Shown in pieces: positions 11,838 to 21,451 of a stretch of DNA of 64,000 nt. Each line of letters starts with the position of its first letter. Position 1 is the first letter of the stretch. This stretch comes from Pseudomonas sp. Irchel s3h17 (GTDB lineage: Bacteria > Pseudomonadota > Gammaproteobacteria > Pseudomonadales > Pseudomonadaceae), in NCBI RefSeq assembly GCF_900187505.1, contig NZ_FYDL01000002.1:282637-346636 (forward strand), read 5' to 3'. Both the position numbers and the translations under genes were made by a program. The notes under the pieces are model-generated. The model was not told the DNA's origin. It did not search any database and was given only the letters and a program-made list of their open reading frames with translations.

Positions 11838-11871
11838 ATAAAAAACCGGGCGGCTTTGCGGCCGCCCGGTT
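11838..11871 (-). terminator. Rho-independent terminator of the phoH-like gene
   Basis: An 11-bp GC-rich stem AACCGGGCGGC / GCCGCCCGGTT with a 6-base loop, followed on the minus strand by TTTTTTAT. It lies just beyond the PhoH-family stop codon. Confidence 0.9.
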
Positions 11872-11882
11872 CTGATTGACGG

Positions 11883-13277
11883 TTACAGATGCGATTCGGC
11901 GTATTCGGCCAGAATCGAACGTGGCACCCCTTGCAGGGTGATGTGTACACCGTTGGGGAAATCCTTGAAGCGTTCAGTCAGGTAGGTCAGCCCGGAGCTG
12001 GTCGCGGACAGGTAAGGGGTGTCGATCTGCGCCAGGTTGCCCAGGCACACCACTTTGGAACCGGCGCCGGCACGGGTGATGATGGTTTTCATCTGGTGCG
12101 GCGTGAGGTTCTGGCATTCATCGATCAGGATCAGGCTTTGCTGGAAGCTGCGACCACGGATGTAGTTGAGGGATTTGAACTGCAACGGCACTTTGCTGAG
12201 GATGTAGTCGACGCTGCCATGGGTGCTTTCATCATCCATGTGCAAGGCTTCGAGGTTGTCGGTAATGGCGCCCAGCCAGGGTTCCATTTTTTCCGCTTCG
12301 GTACCCGGCAGGAAACCGATTTCCTGGTCCAGCCCCTGCACGCTGCGGGTGGCGATGATGCGCCGGTAACGCTTGCTGACCATGGTCTGCTCGATGGCTG
12401 CGGCCAGCGCCAGGATGGTTTTACCGGAACCGGCTGCGCCGGACAGGTTGACCAGGTGGATATCCGGGTCGAGCAAGGCATACAGCGCCAGGCTCTGGTA
12501 GATATCACGCGGCTTCAGGCCCCAGGCTTCCTGGTGCAACAGCGGTTCCTGGTGCAGGTCCAGAATCAGCAGCTTGTCTTCTTCGATTTCTTTGATCCAG
12601 CCGACAAACCCCTGCTCATCGATGATGAACTCGTTGATGTGCACCGCCGGCAGGTTGTCGATCAACTGCACCTGGTGCCAGGTGCGGCCATGGTCCTGAC
12701 GGGTTTCGACCTTGCTCACACGGTCCCAGAACGAGCCGGTCATGTTGTGGTAGCCGTTAGGCAGCAACGATACGTCGTCGACCAACTGGTCGGTGCTGTA
12801 GTCCTCGGCCGCAATCCCGCAGGCCCGCGCCTTGAGCCGCATGTTGATGTCTTTGGTGACCAACACCACAGGCAACTTCGGATCGCGTGCGTGCAGGTCG
12901 ATCAACTGGTTGATGATAATGTTGTCGTTCAGGTGCTCGGGCAGAATGATGTTCGGCTCGGTGCGCTTGCTCATCAGAATTGACAGCAAACCCTTGGGGC
13001 CGCTTTTTCCGCGCTGGATCGGTACACCCTGCTCGACGTCTTCGGGAGAGGCCTCGCCCAGGGTCTTGTCGATCAGGCGAATGGCCTGTCGACATTCGGC
13101 CGCAACGCTGTGATGCCCGCTCTTGAGCTTGTCCAGCTCCTCAAGGACGGTCATTGGGATGGCAACGTGGTGTTCTTCGAAGTTCAGGAGCGCGTTTGGA
13201 TCGTGAATCAATACGTTGGTATCGAGTACATAAAGGATTGGCTGGTTGGAAGAAGAGCTACGTCCGTGATCATCCAT
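11883..13277 (-). CDS. PIN-PhoH family protein (PhoH2-type RNase/ATPase)
   Basis: A 464-residue cytoplasmic protein with two domains. An N-terminal PIN-like nuclease domain (about residues 12-150) carries acidic residues at the expected sites, including LDTNVLIHD and LEELDKLK. A C-terminal PhoH ATPase domain (about 245-460) has Walker A GAAGSGKT and Walker B-like LILIDECQ. Related PhoH2 proteins are sequence-specific RNases/RNA helicases, but the role of this gene is not known. The ATG at 13277 follows AGGTG. Its terminator is directly downstream, so it appears to be a single-gene unit. Confidence 0.88.
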   Translation of the reverse strand: MDDHGRSSSSNQPILYVLDTNVLIHDPNALLNFEEHHVAIPMTVLEELDKLKSGHHSVAAECRQAIRLIDKTLGEASPEDVEQGVPIQRGKSGPKGLLSILMSKRTEPNIILPEHLNDNIIINQLIDLHARDPKLPVVLVTKDINMRLKARACGIAAEDYSTDQLVDDVSLLPNGYHNMTGSFWDRVSKVETRQDHGRTWHQVQLIDNLPAVHINEFIIDEQGFVGWIKEIEEDKLLILDLHQEPLLHQEAWGLKPRDIYQSLALYALLDPDIHLVNLSGAAGSGKTILALAAAIEQTMVSKRYRRIIATRSVQGLDQEIGFLPGTEAEKMEPWLGAITDNLEALHMDDESTHGSVDYILSKVPLQFKSLNYIRGRSFQQSLILIDECQNLTPHQMKTIITRAGAGSKVVCLGNLAQIDTPYLSATSSGLTYLTERFKDFPNGVHITLQGVPRSILAEYAESHL

Positions 13278-13615
13278 ACTCGGTCACCTTTGTGGGAGCC
13301 AGTCGACGCAATACCATGACAGTGCTGCGCCTCGAAGTGGCCACCGAATTCACCCGTGGGGGCTCCAGGTGAATTGCACACAAGCGGGTCTTGGAAGACG
13401 CCACCTGTGTTGCAGGTTTCGGCGGTCTGTCTTCGTAATACTCCAAAACCCGTGACAGAAAAAAGTACTTTGACGCTTTTTTGAAGTTTATTTTTCAGAG
13501 CGATAAAAAGCGCTTGGCGCATCGTCCGCACACCGTTAAAGTCGGAAGTCCGCCTGCCTCGAAATCCCTCCTGAAATCACCCCAAGCCCAGTATTTCCAG
13601 GGCCTGCGTTTTTTT
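13278..13615. other. Intergenic region upstream of the PIN-PhoH gene
   Basis: 338 bases without a gene. It lies between the 3' end of the deacetylase gene and the start of the PIN-PhoH gene, both on the minus strand, and should hold the latter's promoter. An A+T-rich stretch at about 13460-13515 is the likely promoter area. I found no convincing terminator for the deacetylase gene. Confidence 0.4.
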
Positions 13616-14740
13616 TCAGCGGAACGTATCCTGACAATCCTCCCAGCCGATCCCGCTTTGCGCCGTGTGCGTCAACAGCCAGGGCATCGCCGTTTTGACC
13701 CCATCCTGTTTAGCGTTGAAATTGATCACCCCATGGCGCCACAACAGCATCAGCGTCAGCACCCGCTGTGCGCTTTGCTCACCGGCCAGCTGACGATTGC
13801 TGTCCGCAGGATCAATGTCCCAAAGCGCCACCTGCAGCCCCTGGCCCCTGAAGAAACCGGCCGCATCGGCGCGGCGCTGGCCGGTGGGCGGACGGAACAG
13901 CGGTACGAAGTTCTCTGGCAGCTTGTTCTTCACCAGCTCGACGCTGCGCGTCACCGAGTACTGCCAGTCCTGCCAGTGACTGTGGGAACGGAACTCCCAG
14001 CCCTGCACGCCGATGCACTGCGTTGAATAGAGCGTTTGCAACTCGCCCACCGAGTGTTGCGCCAGACGGTTCTGGATATCACTGCCCAGCACAAAGAAAG
14101 TACCGCTCAGCTTCGCCTTGCGCAGGTACTCGGCCAGCCATGGCGTGTTATCCGGTGCGAGGTTGGCGCCGCTGTCGAAACTCAATGCAAAGAGCCGGTC
14201 GTTGAGACCATCGCCATTGCGCTCGTGGTCGCCAAACAACGCCACTTCGCTGCCGACCTGTGGAAACAGCGCGGCCTTGCGCAACTGCTCGTCCAGGTAG
14301 TGCTCATGAAACTGCCGGCTCGGTTCGGCCCAACGGGTGTAATAGGAGTCCGGGCCCAGCTCGAACTTGGCGGCCTGCTCACGCAGGGTATCCCTGTCCT
14401 CCACCAGGAAGCAGAAAGAAGCATCCTGATCGCAGCTCTGCTGCGCGAAGTTGTAATTGACGAGCAGGCGCTGCCACATCCGCTCGCGCAGGGTGTTGAT
14501 GGCGTCGAGGTTGATCATGCGCAGCCCCAGGCGCTGCTTTAAAGCGGCTTCGTCCAGCGATTCACTGGCCAGTAGCGCCCGGGCGAATGTGAGGATCTCC
14601 GCCCGCGAGGCAACATCGAACAGGGTCGGACTGGTCAGTTGTTCTGGCCAGGTACTGCGATCCAGCACGGCCGGCTCGTTGGGCGCGGCAAACGCGCCCG
14701 CAGCGACCAGCCAGGCAATAAACAGTAAAGCGATACGCAA
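13616..14740 (-). CDS. Exported polysaccharide deacetylase-family protein
   Basis: A 374-residue protein with an N-terminal signal peptide (RIALLFIAWLVAAGAFA/APNEP). The C-terminal half matches the NodB/polysaccharide deacetylase fold: ALSFDSG, FFVLGSDI, EFRSHSHWQDW (metal-binding SHSH), FRPPTGQ and LWDIDPADS. The expected TFDDG is changed to SFDSG, so catalytic activity is uncertain. The open frame runs 56 codons further upstream into REP sequence, which is not protein-like; I chose the TTG at 14740 because GGAG lies 7 bases ahead and the signal peptide begins there. A role in cell-wall or exopolysaccharide trimming is a guess. Confidence 0.72.
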   Translation of the reverse strand: MRIALLFIAWLVAAGAFAAPNEPAVLDRSTWPEQLTSPTLFDVASRAEILTFARALLASESLDEAALKQRLGLRMINLDAINTLRERMWQRLLVNYNFAQQSCDQDASFCFLVEDRDTLREQAAKFELGPDSYYTRWAEPSRQFHEHYLDEQLRKAALFPQVGSEVALFGDHERNGDGLNDRLFALSFDSGANLAPDNTPWLAEYLRKAKLSGTFFVLGSDIQNRLAQHSVGELQTLYSTQCIGVQGWEFRSHSHWQDWQYSVTRSVELVKNKLPENFVPLFRPPTGQRRADAAGFFRGQGLQVALWDIDPADSNRQLAGEQSAQRVLTLMLLWRHGVINFNAKQDGVKTAMPWLLTHTAQSGIGWEDCQDTFR

Positions 14741-14810
14741 AGGGATGTCTCCGTCACAAAACCCGCGCGGCACTATAGCCGATCTGGCCGCCATCCCTGC
14801 TGCTACTGTG

Positions 14811-15648
14811 GCGAGGGAGCTTGCTCGCGCGGGGGTGCGAAGCAGCCCCGAAAACGATCGCAGAGTTCGTTCTGAAAGACCGCAGTCGCTTTGTTGGGGG
14901 CGTTTCACGCCCCAGCGCGAGCAAGCTCGCTCGCCACGGGCCTCTCACTCGCTTCAAGCGTTTCTTAACTGAACAGCATTGGGCTCCTGCCCCAGACTGT
15001 TTCCACCACCGCCTGTTTGGCGACCGCATCGCCCGAACGCGGATCGGTCGGCGGGAGCAAGCTCCCTCGCAACAAAGACCGGCTCCTGCCCCTAATGCTG
15101 TTCAGTTAAGGATAGGGTTGCTCAATACATCCCCCGTGGCGAGCGAGCTTGCTCGCGCTGGGCTGCAGAGCAGCCCCAAAACTATCGTCGAGCTCGCTCT
15201 GAAAGACCGCAGTCGCTTTGTTAGGGGCGCTTCACGCCCCAGCGCGAACTTGCTCGCTCGCCACGAGCCTCTCACTCGCTTCAAGCGTTTCTTAACTGAA
15301 CAGCATTGGGCTCCTGCCCCAGACTGTTTCCACCACCGCCTGTTTGGCGACCGCATCGCCCGAACGCGGATCGGTCGGCGGGAGCAAGCTCCCTCGCAAC
15401 AAACACCGGCTCCTGTCCCTAATGCTGTTCAGTTAAGGATAGGGTTGCTCAATACATCCCCCGTGGCGAGCGAGCTTGCTCGCGTTGGGCTGCAGAGCAG
15501 CCCCAAAAACTGTCGTCGAGTTCGTTCTGAAAGACCGCAGTCGCTTTGTTGGGTGCGCTTCGCGCACCAGCGCGAGCAAGCTCGCTCGCCACGGGTCTCT
15601 CACCCGCTTCAAGCCTTTCGTAACTGAACAGCATTGGGCTCCCGCCCC
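14811..15648. repeat. Tandem array of a 327-328-bp unit containing a palindromic MITE-like element
   Basis: Three diverged head-to-tail units, the third partial, start near 14811, 15137 and 15464 (landmark GCTTCAAGC at 14951, 15278 and 15606). Each unit holds an inverted REP pair (GTGGCGAGCGAGC ... GCTCGCTCGCCAC) that ends in CTTAACTGAACAGCATT, and a unique-looking spacer. Copies at 15093-15308 and 15420-15636 have both terminal inverted repeats (TAATGCTGTTCAGTTAAG and its match) and are flanked by GGCTCCTGCCCC-like 12-mers. The first copy lacks its left end. No gene is supported here, although reading frames run through the units. Confidence 0.85.
15093..15308. mobile_element. MITE-like element, array copy 2
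   Basis: A 216-bp non-coding element with inverted ends TAATGCTGTTCAGTTAAG / CTTAACTGAACAGCATTG, enclosing two inverted REPs. GGCTCCTGCCCC occurs directly on both sides (15081-15092 and 15309-15320), consistent with a 12-bp target duplication. Copy 3 at 15420-15636 has flanks GGCTCCTGTCCC and GGCTCCCGCCCC; because the array unit repeats, its flanks may have been copied by tandem duplication rather than by a second insertion. Confidence 0.7.
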
Positions 15649-15743
15649 AGACTGTTTCCACCGCCGATCACCTATGAGCTCGATAGCTGGAGTCAAGCAG
15701 GACAACCCCCTAGAATCGCCGCACGATTAAAGGAGACGACTTC

Positions 15744-16523
15744 ATGCTGATGGTGATTTCCCCCGCCAAAACTCTCGATTACGAAACACCGCCGGCCACC
15801 CAGCGCTTCACTCAGCCGCAATACCTGGACCACTCACAGGAACTGATCCTGCAGCTGCGCGAGCTGACACCGGCGCACATTAGCGAACTGATGCACGTTT
15901 CCGACAAGATCGGTGGCCTCAATGCCGCCCGTTTCGGCAGCTGGACCCCGGCCTTCACCCCGGAAAACGCCAAGCAGGCATTGCTGGCGTTCAAGGGCGA
16001 CGTGTACACCGGGATGAATGCCCAGACCTTCAGCGAAGCCGACTTCGACTATGCCCAGCAGCACCTGCGCATGCTCTCGGGCCTCTACGGCCTGCTGCGC
16101 CCACTGGACCTGATGCAGCCGTATCGGCTGGAGATGGGCACCAAGCTGGCCAACGCCCGTGGCAAGGATCTGTATGCCTTCTGGGGCACGCTCATCAGTG
16201 AGTGGCTGAATGAAGCACTGGCCGAACAAGGTGACGAGGTACTGCTGAACCTGGCCTCCAACGAGTATTTCTCGGCGGTCAAACGCAGCGCCCTGAACGC
16301 CCGGATCATCAACACCGAATTCAAGGACCTGAAGAACGGCCAGTACAAGATCATCAGCTTCTACGCGAAAAAAGCCCGCGGTATGATGAGCCGCTTCGTG
16401 ATCCAGGAACGCATCGACGACCCCGCAGCACTCAAGCAATTCGACGCACAGGGGTACCGTTACAGCGCCGAACAATCGAAACCCGACCATCTGGTTTTCC
16501 TGCGCGATCACACCCCCGAGTAA
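15744..16523 (+). CDS. yaaA: Peroxide stress protein YaaA (DUF328/UPF0246)
   Basis: A 259-residue cytoplasmic protein starting [17 protein letters not shown], which is diagnostic of YaaA. In E. coli YaaA lowers free iron during hydrogen-peroxide stress and protects DNA. Conserved blocks seen are [34 protein letters not shown] and [10 protein letters not shown]. The ATG has an AAGGAG site. The gene stands alone between the repeat array and the alginate promoter region. Confidence 0.94.
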   Translation: MLMVISPAKTLDYETPPATQRFTQPQYLDHSQELILQLRELTPAHISELMHVSDKIGGLNAARFGSWTPAFTPENAKQALLAFKGDVYTGMNAQTFSEADFDYAQQHLRMLSGLYGLLRPLDLMQPYRLEMGTKLANARGKDLYAFWGTLISEWLNEALAEQGDEVLLNLASNEYFSAVKRSALNARIINTEFKDLKNGQYKIISFYAKKARGMMSRFVIQERIDDPAALKQFDAQGYRYSAEQSKPDHLVFLRDHTPE

Positions 16524-17336
16524 CCCCTCCTCCCGGCGCACGACATTGAGAGATGTGCGTGCGCCCGCAGCCTGTCCGATCCCGCCCCACCACTCGCCAA
16601 TCGTCATTTTCATGACGCCAAAAACACAGCGCACCTGTTCGCTAACTTTAATTTCACTCGACAACGGTGATTTTTTTCACTAGTGGCACGTGTTTTTTTA
16701 CCGGTAGTGGCATAAAACTATCCCAGCCAATTAACTCCCCGCCAATAAAGGGCGAAATGGTAAGTGCTATCAATATGAGGGCAGTGCCATCTTTGGCAAT
16801 ATTTCAAGAAATTTCAGATTTCAGGATGAACGGCCATGAACTATCTGAAAATACGCCGCTCATACCACCGGTAACGATTCTCGCAGCGCTTGTACGAGAT
16901 AACTTACGAACAGTGCCAACCCTATAACCAAGTTGCCACACACAACTTGCGCATCAGGGCCACTGAATCGGGATAACAGTGAACCGCAGGAGAGAACCTA
17001 ACCTCACTACTCCCATAATGGCCAAGGCTTTGCCCCTGACAGCGTGCTCACCCGGGCACCAAAGTGCTTGAGGTTGCTGGCATTGTGCCGACATTCAAGC
17101 GCCACCATTCTGCTGCACCACGACGTCCCGAGGACGCCGGGCTGCATATCAGGGCAAGCCAACATAATCCGGCCAAGTTACGCACAACTTGAGTGCACTT
17201 ATTTAGACACTCGACATTGAGTATGCCAGCACACGGCATTGTGGCGCCTGCTCGCCTAACTTCCGAGTGCACTTTGACCGCTGAACACTATTAACTTCGG
17301 CCATTTAATGGCGTGATATATACAGAGGTAAATGCG
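16524..17336 (+). promoter_or_regulatory. Long upstream regulatory region of algD
   Basis: 813 bases without a convincing gene, notably A+T-rich at 16620-16900. In Pseudomonas the algD promoter uses sigma-22 (AlgT/U) and far-upstream sites for AlgR, AmrZ and IHF. A candidate sigma-22 promoter is TAACTT (17257-17262), 17 bases, GCTGA (17280-17284). The 10-mer GAGTGCACTT occurs twice (17191-17200 and 17265-17274), the second between the promoter boxes. AGTGGCA occurs at about 16682 and 16706. I saw no clear CCGTTCGTC-type AlgR site. Confidence 0.5.
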
Positions 17337-18653
17337 ATGCGCATCAGCATATTTGGTTTGGGTTACGTCGGCGCAGTATGTGCCGGTTGCCTGTCTGCAC
17401 GAGGCCACGACGTGGTTGGCGTTGATGTCGCCAAGGACAAGATCGACATGATCAACGCCGGTCGCTCACCGATCGTTGAGCCGGGACTGGGTGAACTTCT
17501 GGAACAAGGTATCCAGACCGGTCGCTTGCGGGGCACGACCAACTTCGCCGAGGCGATTCGTGACACCGACCTGTCGATGATCTGCGTCGGTACACCGAGC
17601 AAGAAGAACGGCGATCTGGAACTGAACTACATCGAGGCCGTGTGCCGCGAGATCGGTTTTGTCCTGCGCGACAAGACCACCCGCCACACCATTGTCGTGC
17701 GCAGCACCGTGTTGCCGGGCACCGTGGCCAATGTAGTGATCCCGATCCTCGAAGACTGCTCCGGCAAAAAGGCCGGCGTCGACTTCGGCGTGGCGGTCAA
17801 CCCCGAGTTCCTGCGCGAAAGCACCGCGATCAACGACTACGACCAGCCGCCAATGACCGTCATCGGCGAATTCGACAAGGCCTCGGGTGACGTCCTGCAA
17901 TCGCTGTACGAAGAACTCGATGCACCGATCATCCGCAAGGACATCGCCGTGGCCGAGATGATCAAGTACACCTGCAACGTCTGGCACGCCGTCAAGGTGA
18001 CCTTCGCCAACGAGATCGGCAACATCGCCAAGGCCGTCGGTGTCGATGGTCGTGAAGTGATGGACGTGGTCTGCCAGGACAAGACCCTCAATCTGTCCCA
18101 GTACTACATGCGCCCAGGCTTTGCCTTCGGCGGCTCCTGCCTGCCCAAGGATGTGCGCGCCCTGACCTACCGCGCCGGCACCCTGGACGTAGAAGCACCG
18201 CTGCTCAACTCGCTGATGCGCAGTAACGAGTCCCAGGTGCAGAACGCCTTCGACATCGTCAAGAGCCACGACAAACGCAAAGTCGCCCTGCTCGGCCTGA
18301 GCTTCAAGGCCGGCACCGACGACCTGCGCGAAAGCCCTCTGGTGGACCTGGCGGAAATGCTGATCGGCAAGGGGTATGACCTGAGCATCTACGACAGCAA
18401 CGTCGAGTACGCCCGTGTGCACGGTGCGAACAAGGACTACATCGAGTCGAAGATCCCCCACGTCTCGTCCCTGCTCAACGCCGACTTCGACTCGGTGATC
18501 GACAACAGCGACGTGATCATCCTGGGCAACCGCGACGAGAAGTTCCGCGCCCTGGCCGAGACCGCGCCGGACGGCAAACAGGTCATCGACCTGGTCGGTT
18601 TCATGTCCAAGGCCACCAGCACGATTGGCCGGACTGAAGGCATCTGTTGGTAA
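17337..18653 (+). CDS. algD: GDP-mannose 6-dehydrogenase
   Basis: AlgD, 438 residues, oxidises GDP-mannose to GDP-mannuronic acid with two NAD+, the committed step of alginate synthesis in the cytoplasm. The NAD motif FGLGYVGAVCAG is at the N-terminus, and the catalytic Cys268 lies in FGGSCLPKD, the same number as in P. aeruginosa. I chose the ATG at 17337 (MRISIFGLG) after AGAGG; an earlier in-frame ATG at 17313 would add eight residues foreign to the family. First gene of the alginate operon. Confidence 0.97.
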   Translation: MRISIFGLGYVGAVCAGCLSARGHDVVGVDVAKDKIDMINAGRSPIVEPGLGELLEQGIQTGRLRGTTNFAEAIRDTDLSMICVGTPSKKNGDLELNYIEAVCREIGFVLRDKTTRHTIVVRSTVLPGTVANVVIPILEDCSGKKAGVDFGVAVNPEFLRESTAINDYDQPPMTVIGEFDKASGDVLQSLYEELDAPIIRKDIAVAEMIKYTCNVWHAVKVTFANEIGNIAKAVGVDGREVMDVVCQDKTLNLSQYYMRPGFAFGGSCLPKDVRALTYRAGTLDVEAPLLNSLMRSNESQVQNAFDIVKSHDKRKVALLGLSFKAGTDDLRESPLVDLAEMLIGKGYDLSIYDSNVEYARVHGANKDYIESKIPHVSSLLNADFDSVIDNSDVIILGNRDEKFRALAETAPDGKQVIDLVGFMSKATSTIGRTEGICW

Positions 18654-18669
18654 GAGCAGCTTCAAGCTT

Positions 18670-18726
18670 CAAGCGGCAAGCGGCAAGTTCAAAGCTCCTC
18701 ACTCGAGCCTTGTGGCTTGCCGCTTG
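18670..18726. repeat. Inverted repeat between algD and alg8
   Basis: A perfect 12-bp inverted repeat CAAGCGGCAAGC (18670-18681) / GCTTGCCGCTTG (18715-18726) with a 33-base loop, in the 102-base gap. It could stabilise the algD message or reduce transcription into alg8. It is a different sequence from the GTGGCGAG and GTAGGAGC REPs elsewhere in the window. Confidence 0.7.
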
Positions 18727-18755
18727 GGGCCCCTCCACTCCGACGGATGTTGATT

Positions 18756-20237
18756 ATGCACAGGCTAAAACACGGCCTACTTCAGGCCGCCGGTTGGCTG
18801 TTGTTTTTATGTTTGCTGATGGGGCTCGCCCTCGCGTTGCCCGTGTCCACGTTCGACTCCGAATCGAAGGACTTCATTTTCCTGATTGGCGCCGTGGGTA
18901 TCTGGCGCTACTCGATGGGTGCCACGCACTTTCTGCGCGGCATGCTGTTCCTGTACGTGGTCTACCCGCACCTGCGGCGCAAAGTGCGCAAGCTCGGCAA
19001 GACGGCTGACCCGTCACACGTGTACCTGATGGTCACCAGTTTTCGTATCGACGCGCTGACCACCGCGCAGGTCTACAGCTCGGTGATCCGCGAAGCGATC
19101 GACTGCGAGTTGCCGACCACCGTGGTCTGCTCCATCGTCGAAATGTCCGATGAACTGCTGGTCAAGAGCCTGTGGAACCGGATGAATCCGCCTGCCCGGG
19201 TCAAGCTCGACTTCGTGCGTATTCCCGGCACCGGCAAGCGCGACGGCCTGGCCTACGGTTTCCGCGCCATCTCCCGCCACCTGCCGGATGACCGCGCCGT
19301 GGTCGCCGTGATCGATGGCGACACCGTGCTCGGCGAAGGCACGGTGCGCAAGACCGTGCCGTGGTTCCAGCTGTTCGGCAACGTCGGCGGCCTGACCACC
19401 AACGAGTTCTGCGAAGTGCGCGGCGGCTACATCATGAGCGAATGGCACAAGCTGCGTTTCGCCCAGCGTCACATCAACATGTGCTCGATGGCCCTGTCCA
19501 AGCGCGTGTTGACCATGACCGGGCGCATGTCGGTGTTCCGTGCCACCGTAGTCACCAACCCGGAATTCATCGCCGACGTGGAAAGCGACTCGCTGCAACA
19601 CTGGCGCCTGGGTCGTTTCAAGTTCCTCACCGGCGACGACAAGTCGAGCTGGTTCAGCCTGATGCGCCTGGGCTACGACACTTTCTACGTGCCCGATGCC
19701 GCGATCAACACCGTTGAACACCCTCCGGAAAAGAGCTTCATCAAGGCCAGTCGCAAGCTGATGTTCCGCTGGTACGGCAACAACCTGCGGCAGAACTCCC
19801 GCGCCCTGGGGCTGGGGATGAAGCGCCTGGGCCTGTTCACCTCGGTGGTGCTGTTCGACCAGCGCGTATCGATGTGGACCTCGTTGCTGGGCCTGACCGT
19901 AGCGCTGATTGCCAGCTTCAAGTACGGCACCGCCTTCATCCTGGTGTACCTGCTGTGGATCGGTATCACCCGCCTGATCCTGACCCTGCTGCTGTCCTGC
20001 TCGGGGCACCGGATCGGTCCGGCCTACCCAGCCATTCTCTATTACAACCAGATCGTCGGCGCGCTGGTGAAGATCTACGTGTTCTTCCGCCTCGACCAAC
20101 AGTCCTGGACTCGCCAGCCCACTTCCCTGACCCGTGATCTGGCCAGCTTTCAACGTTGGTTCAACACCTGGTCGTCTCGGACCATGACCTTCTCCGCCGG
20201 CAGTATTTTCGTCGCCGTGCTGCTGATGATGGTCTGA
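18756..20237 (+). CDS. alg8: Alginate polymerase glycosyltransferase Alg8
   Basis: Inner-membrane family-2 glycosyltransferase, 493 residues, that polymerises mannuronic acid from GDP-mannuronate in complex with Alg44. Two N-terminal membrane segments are followed by the catalytic domain with VIDGDTVLG (DxD-type) and a QHWRLGRF block, then several C-terminal membrane helices. The start [14 protein letters not shown] matches P. aeruginosa Alg8 (494 residues); nearby ATG (18747) and upstream starts are less likely. Confidence 0.95.
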   Translation: MHRLKHGLLQAAGWLLFLCLLMGLALALPVSTFDSESKDFIFLIGAVGIWRYSMGATHFLRGMLFLYVVYPHLRRKVRKLGKTADPSHVYLMVTSFRIDALTTAQVYSSVIREAIDCELPTTVVCSIVEMSDELLVKSLWNRMNPPARVKLDFVRIPGTGKRDGLAYGFRAISRHLPDDRAVVAVIDGDTVLGEGTVRKTVPWFQLFGNVGGLTTNEFCEVRGGYIMSEWHKLRFAQRHINMCSMALSKRVLTMTGRMSVFRATVVTNPEFIADVESDSLQHWRLGRFKFLTGDDKSSWFSLMRLGYDTFYVPDAAINTVEHPPEKSFIKASRKLMFRWYGNNLRQNSRALGLGMKRLGLFTSVVLFDQRVSMWTSLLGLTVALIASFKYGTAFILVYLLWIGITRLILTLLLSCSGHRIGPAYPAILYYNQIVGALVKIYVFFRLDQQSWTRQPTSLTRDLASFQRWFNTWSSRTMTFSAGSIFVAVLLMMV

Positions 20238-20272
20238 ACCGCCTTGCCTGAATTAACTAGGAAATCGCCCCT

Positions 20273-21442
20273 ATGAATACCGCCGTGAACGTCAACGTAG
20301 TGCATGAATCCGAAGCCCAGCGCCAGCACGCCCGGGTCAAAATCCCGGCCAGGCTGCGCTTCTTCGGCCCGGACCGTACGCCTGTGGAGACACGCCTGAT
20401 CGACCTGTCCGCCGGTGGCCTGAGCTTCAACGCCGGGCAGATACCGTTCAAGGTCGGTGAAGTGAAAAAGGCCCGGCTGCAGTTCCTGATCGACAACCTC
20501 GGCCTGGCGATGGACGTCGAATTGCAGGTCCGCTCGTACGATCGCCAGAGCGGTCGCACCGGCTGCCAGTTCCAGAACCTTGAACCACAGGACATCTCCA
20601 CCCTGCGTCACCTGATCACCTCGCACCTGTCCGGTGACATCGTGACCATGGGTGATGTGCTGGCGACCCTGCAACGGGACAACTTCACCAAGGCGCGCAA
20701 GCTCAAGGACGGCGGCAGTGGCATGAGCGCACTCGGTCGCTTTCGCGCGGTGACCTTCAGCGCCGGGATCTTCGTCGTGGGCCTGGCAGCCTTCGGGTTC
20801 ATTCTCAAGTCGGTGTATGGCATGTACTTCGTCAGTCATGCCCAGGCCGGACTGGTGAATGTGCCGGGCATGAACGTGACCATGCCCCGCGACGGCACGG
20901 TGCAGAGCCTGATCCAGACCGATGGCGTCGCCGCCAAGGGCGCCCCACTGGCGACGTTCAGCACCAGCATGCTCGACGTACTCAAGGGCCATCTGGATCA
21001 GGACCAGCTGCAGCCGGCCAAGGTTGAAGAACTGTTCGGCAAGCAAATGACCGGCACCCTCACCTCGCCCTGCGACTGCACCGTGGCCCGGCAGATGGTT
21101 GCCGACGGTCAGTACGCCAGCAAGGGTGACGTGATCTTCCAGTTGGTGCCGCGTAACAGCGAGGCCAATGTCGAGGCCCGCTTCTCCTATCGCCAGTTCG
21201 CCGACGTGCGCCCCGGCACCTCCGTGAACTTCCAGGTGGCCGGCGACGACAGCCTGCGCACCGGCAAGATCATCAGCAGCACCAGCCTCAACGGCGCCGA
21301 CCTGTCGTCCGACATTCGCGTGCAGATCAAGCCGGATGAGCCACTGAACAGCACCTTCGCCGGCCGCCCGGTGGAAGTCAGCAGCGACCGTGGCCCATCG
21401 GTGAACTGGCTGATCGACAAAGCCATGGCCGCCGGTCTTTAA
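20273..21442 (+). CDS. alg44: Alginate co-polymerase Alg44, c-di-GMP receptor
   Basis: A 389-residue inner-membrane protein. The cytoplasmic N-terminal PilZ domain binds c-di-GMP and switches on polymerisation by Alg8; its key residues are all present at the P. aeruginosa positions: Arg17 and Arg21 in RQHAR, Asp44 and Ser46 in DLSAGG. One membrane helix lies near residues 160-182, followed by a periplasmic membrane-fusion-like domain. It sits 35 bases after alg8. Confidence 0.96.
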   Translation: MNTAVNVNVVHESEAQRQHARVKIPARLRFFGPDRTPVETRLIDLSAGGLSFNAGQIPFKVGEVKKARLQFLIDNLGLAMDVELQVRSYDRQSGRTGCQFQNLEPQDISTLRHLITSHLSGDIVTMGDVLATLQRDNFTKARKLKDGGSGMSALGRFRAVTFSAGIFVVGLAAFGFILKSVYGMYFVSHAQAGLVNVPGMNVTMPRDGTVQSLIQTDGVAAKGAPLATFSTSMLDVLKGHLDQDQLQPAKVEELFGKQMTGTLTSPCDCTVARQMVADGQYASKGDVIFQLVPRNSEANVEARFSYRQFADVRPGTSVNFQVAGDDSLRTGKIISSTSLNGADLSSDIRVQIKPDEPLNSTFAGRPVEVSSDRGPSVNWLIDKAMAAGL

Positions 21443-21451
21443 GCAGAGGAC

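Noticed and set aside
14741..14908. Upstream 56-codon extension of the deacetylase
   Set aside because: The added part translates REP sequence and precedes a normal signal peptide that starts at the TTG at 14740 with a good ribosome site.
14821..15627. A 268-codon open frame running through the repeat array
   Set aside because: It is made of the tandem non-coding unit repeated in frame by chance; the peptide has no protein character and the units are palindromic REP-based DNA.
16667..16927. 86-codon plus-strand frame upstream of algD
   Set aside because: Lies in the A+T-rich regulatory region, has no ribosome site and no recognisable domain.
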